Under the pieces are notes generated by a model, which ran no database searches, was not told the origin of the DNA, and worked only from the letters and a program-made list of their open reading frames with translations. Below, in pieces: positions 61,871 to 64,000 of a stretch of DNA of 64,000 nt (positions are counted from its first letter, which is position 1; the number at the start of each line of letters is the position of its first letter). The position numbers and the translations under genes are program-made. Origin of the DNA: Clostridiales bacterium UBA1738 (GTDB lineage: Bacteria > Bacillota > Clostridia > UBA1381); contig DCIA01000005.1 of assembly GCA_002315735.1 (NCBI GenBank), positions 62,001 through 126,000 of the forward strand, given 5' to 3'.

Positions 61871-62269
61871 ATGAAAATGAAAATTTATGATGAATTCAAA
61901 AAGTTTATTTCAAGAGGAAATGTAGTTGACCTTGCTGTCGGCGTTGTTATTGGTACTGCTTTTACAAATATTGTAAATTCATTAGTCGCAAATATTATAA
62001 CACCACTTCTTAGTGTTATTTTAGGAAAAATTAACATCGCAGACCTTTCTTTAAAAGTTACAGAAGAACTTAAAATCCCTTATGGTCAGTTTTTACAATC
62101 TATAATTGACTTTTTACTAATCTCAATTTCAATATTTATTATGGTAAAGGCGATAAATACTGTAAAAGATAAGTTTGAAAAGAAGGAAGAAGCAGAAAAG
62201 CCTGCTCCTACCCCTTCAAAAGAAGAAGTTCTTCTTACCGAAATTCGTGATATTTTAAAGAATAAATAA
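61871..62269 (+). CDS. mscL: Large-conductance mechanosensitive channel MscL
   Basis: A 132-residue pentameric channel that opens under osmotic downshock. The N-terminal amphipathic helix and first transmembrane helix have the signature EFKKFISRGNVVDLAVGVVIGTAF (about 5-28). A second helix (about 72-92) follows the extracellular loop, and the C-terminal helical bundle is charged (EKKEEAEKPAPTPSKEEVLLTEIRDILKNK). It follows glyS by 19 bases and may be read from the same promoter. It ends at a bidirectional terminator. Confidence 0.95.
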   Translation: MKMKIYDEFKKFISRGNVVDLAVGVVIGTAFTNIVNSLVANIITPLLSVILGKINIADLSLKVTEELKIPYGQFLQSIIDFLLISISIFIMVKAINTVKDKFEKKEEAEKPAPTPSKEEVLLTEIRDILKNK

Positions 62270-62270
62270 A

Positions 62271-62297
62271 AAAACGGAGCATCTGCTCCGCTTTTTT
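62271..62297. terminator. Bidirectional terminator between mscL and the GH13 gene
   Basis: A CGGAGC/GCTCCG stem with a 4-base loop has A residues on one side and seven T on the other. Confidence 0.85.
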
Positions 62298-64000
62298 TAT
62301 GCCTTAAAAATTTTGACACTATCTTTTGGCATATTAATATAGAATACGCCGTCCTCTTTGTTATAAACATTTCCGGTTTCGTCTGTCATTTCAAATACGC
62401 CATATCTTGCCATATCGAGCCTTATTTCATACTCATCACCAAAATTTGATAGGGCAATAATTTTTTCGTTATCATTATATCTTATAAATCCGTAACTGTT
62501 CTTAAATTTATAAACGGTTTCAAATTCGCCGTTTTTCAACGCTTCGCTTGTATTTCTTAATTTTATTACACGCTTATAGTGTTCTAACAGGTTATTATCT
62601 TCTTTCCCCCAAGGGAAACAGCACCTGCAAAATGGGTCTTGGTAGCCCTCTACACCAACTTCATCAGCATAAAAAATTGTAGGCACTCCGGGGAATAAAA
62701 ACTGCATTGTAACAAGGCATTTTAGTTTATTCTTTGCATTTGCAAGGTCGTCAGAGGATAATTTTGCACTTGCTTTTTCGTCTTTATTATCAATATTTTT
62801 CCCACCTAAAACGGTTAGAATCCTCTCGGTGTCGTGTGTTGACAAGAAATTCAAAGTTGCGTAATAGCAAGGCTTTGGATAGTTTTCCTTTATGCTCATA
62901 ATACGTCTATCAAACTCTAATGCATCAATTTTTAAAAGTGCGAAATCAACAAGTGCATTTTTCAAAGGATAATTCATTACCGAGTCAAGTTCCTTCCCTA
63001 AAAAATACTCCCGTAGTTTATCGTATGCAACCTTGTTTGAAGCATCTTCCCAAACTTCTCCGATTATCACTGCATCTTTATTCTCATTTTTTACTTCACT
63101 TCTTAATATTCTAACAAAATCGTCAGGAATTTCATCAACAACATCAAGTCGCCAGCCCATAGCACCACTTTTTAGCCATTTTTTTACTACCGCATCTTTG
63201 TCAGTTAAAATGTATTTTCTAAGTTCCTCGCTATTTTCATTTACCTGTGGAAGAGTGTCAATTCCCCACCAGCTTTCATATTCATTAGGGTAATTTGTAA
63301 AATTAAACCATTCATAATATGGTGACTCTTTTGACTGATACGCACCTATTGATTGATAGTTTCCAAACTTATTAAAATATAAACTATCGCTTCCCGTGTG
63401 GTTAAAAACGCCGTCTAATATTATTTTTATCCCTATATTATCTGCCTTTTTACATAGCCTTTCAAAGTCTTTTTCTGTGCCTAACACTTCGTCAATCTCT
63501 TTATAATTTCCGGTGTCATATCGGTGATTAGAATAAGCCTTAAAAATCGGATTTAGGTATATGCAGGATATTCCAAGTTCCTTTAAATAGGGCAGTTTTT
63601 TTTCGATACCAATTAGGTTTCCACCAAAAAAATCGTTGGCAAGATATTTTCCGCCGAACTGTTCAGGCTTATAAAACGGGGTATCTCCCCACTCCCGCTT
63701 TATAATATCGGTTCTGTTTCCCAAAAACTCTTTCGTTTCATTGCCGTTATAAAATCTATCAGGAAAAATTTGATAACAGACACCCTCTCTCCACCACTTT
63801 GGAGTTTCAAAATTTTCATCATATACCGTTATTTGATATTTGTTTGGACAAGATTCAGATAAAATTCCGACTCCGCCAAGATTTTCTTCATTATTGCCGT
63901 AATAATATGTGTTTTTATTTATGCCAAATTGAAACCAATAACGCAAAAGTCCTGTATCTTTGGGGGCGGTAATTGTCGATTCATAAAAACAAACATCTGC
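62297..64000 (-). CDS. Glycoside hydrolase family 13 (neopullulanase/alpha-glucosidase-like), 5' end outside window
   Basis: At least 567 codons of an alpha-glucan hydrolase. The frame stays open to the window edge, and the bases before 63946 encode sensible N-terminal beta-domain sequence (KDTGLLRYWFQFG), so the true start lies beyond 64000. The catalytic barrel begins WWREGVCYQIFPDRF. GH13 conserved regions are DGVFNHTG, GWRLDVVDE (nucleophile Asp), IIGEVWED (acid/base Glu) and FLSTHDTERIL (third carboxylate). The N-terminal domain and layout suggest the neopullulanase/cyclomaltodextrinase group acting on maltodextrins or pullulan. No signal peptide can be assessed. Confidence 0.88.
   Translation of the reverse strand, partial: ADVCFYESTITAPKDTGLLRYWFQFGINKNTYYYGNNEENLGGVGILSESCPNKYQITVYDENFETPKWWREGVCYQIFPDRFYNGNETKEFLGNRTDIIKREWGDTPFYKPEQFGGKYLANDFFGGNLIGIEKKLPYLKELGISCIYLNPIFKAYSNHRYDTGNYKEIDEVLGTEKDFERLCKKADNIGIKIILDGVFNHTGSDSLYFNKFGNYQSIGAYQSKESPYYEWFNFTNYPNEYESWWGIDTLPQVNENSEELRKYILTDKDAVVKKWLKSGAMGWRLDVVDEIPDDFVRILRSEVKNENKDAVIIGEVWEDASNKVAYDKLREYFLGKELDSVMNYPLKNALVDFALLKIDALEFDRRIMSIKENYPKPCYYATLNFLSTHDTERILTVLGGKNIDNKDEKASAKLSSDDLANAKNKLKCLVTMQFLFPGVPTIFYADEVGVEGYQDPFCRCCFPWGKEDNNLLEHYKRVIKLRNTSEALKNGEFETVYKFKNSYGFIRYNDNEKIIALSNFGDEYEIRLDMARYGVFEMTDETGNVYNKEDGVFYINMPKDSVKIFKA

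Noticed and set aside
63944..63946. TTG at 63946 as the start of the GH13 gene
   Set aside because: The frame continues open to the window end and encodes family-like N-terminal sequence, so the gene is cut by the window, not started here.

Overview
The window is AT-rich, gene-dense chromosomal DNA from an endospore-forming member of the Firmicutes, most likely class Clostridia. An alpha/beta small acid-soluble spore protein and sigma-G show sporulation. Intrinsic terminators, consensus sigma-A promoters, an HrcA/CIRCE heat-shock operon, WalRK with YycHI, and the MEP isoprenoid genes dxr and ispG all fit. No phage, insertion sequence, CRISPR array or rRNA is visible. The only RNA gene is a tRNA-Leu(GAG). 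The content is mostly core housekeeping, and the unusual features lie in the gene neighbourhoods.

Layout. 0.1-7.8 kb (+): SASP, ABC exporter, trkA-trkH potassium uptake, a PTS EIICB permease and sigG. 7.8-9.2 kb (-): M18 aminopeptidase. 9.3-12.6 kb (+): OGG1-type glycosylase, an unknown zinc-ribbon protein, class II aldolase and a polysaccharide deacetylase. 12.6-19.1 kb (-): hemW, then hrcA-grpE-dnaK-dnaJ followed by an orphan fumarase beta subunit. 19.1-27.5 kb (-): pyrH-frr-uppS-cdsA-dxr-rseP-ispG-M24 peptidase, then efp with a zinc-ribbon protein. 27.6-32.2 kb (-): ftsK/spoIIIE-folD-galK. 32.4-37.7 kb (+): walR-walK, a small secreted protein, yycH, yycI. 37.7-40.7 kb (-): trmB, upp, Nudix, secreted C39-like peptidase. 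40.9 kb (+): secG. 41.2-43.6 kb (-): biotin ligase, MATE transporter, tRNA-Leu. 43.7-46.0 kb (+): small regulator, then eutS-eutP-ireB-cpsB-like. 46.0-50.4 kb (-): topB, VanW protein, YkgJ-type protein. 50.5-56.2 kb (+): divergent type IIA topoisomerase pair, WecG/TagA glycosyltransferase, tmk. 56.2-60.3 kb (-): secreted SLH/YcdB protein, glyA, nadE. 60.5-62.3 kb (+): glyS, mscL. 62.3-64.0 kb (-): a GH13 glycosidase cut by the window end.

How the genes work together. The pyrH-to-ispG block joins UMP kinase and ribosome recycling with isoprenoid precursor synthesis (Dxr, IspG), undecaprenyl diphosphate synthesis (UppS), CDP-diacylglycerol synthesis (CdsA) and a site-2 protease (RseP). WalRK with YycH/YycI controls cell-wall metabolism. 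TagA-like transferase, deacetylase, VanW, SLH and C39-like proteins act at the envelope.

The most unusual feature is a bacterial-microcompartment shell protein (EutS) with its EutP GTPase, with no ethanolamine enzymes nearby, in one operon with ireB and a CpsB-type phosphatase. Others are a secreted protein inserted into the Wal cluster, a fumarase beta subunit translationally coupled to dnaJ, a promoter placed so that the OGG1 mRNA should be leaderless, and a gyrase-like pair with unusual ATPase-domain motifs. Coding starts were reset to the best ribosome-binding site where the longest frame was doubtful. No searches or calculations beyond reading and counting were made.
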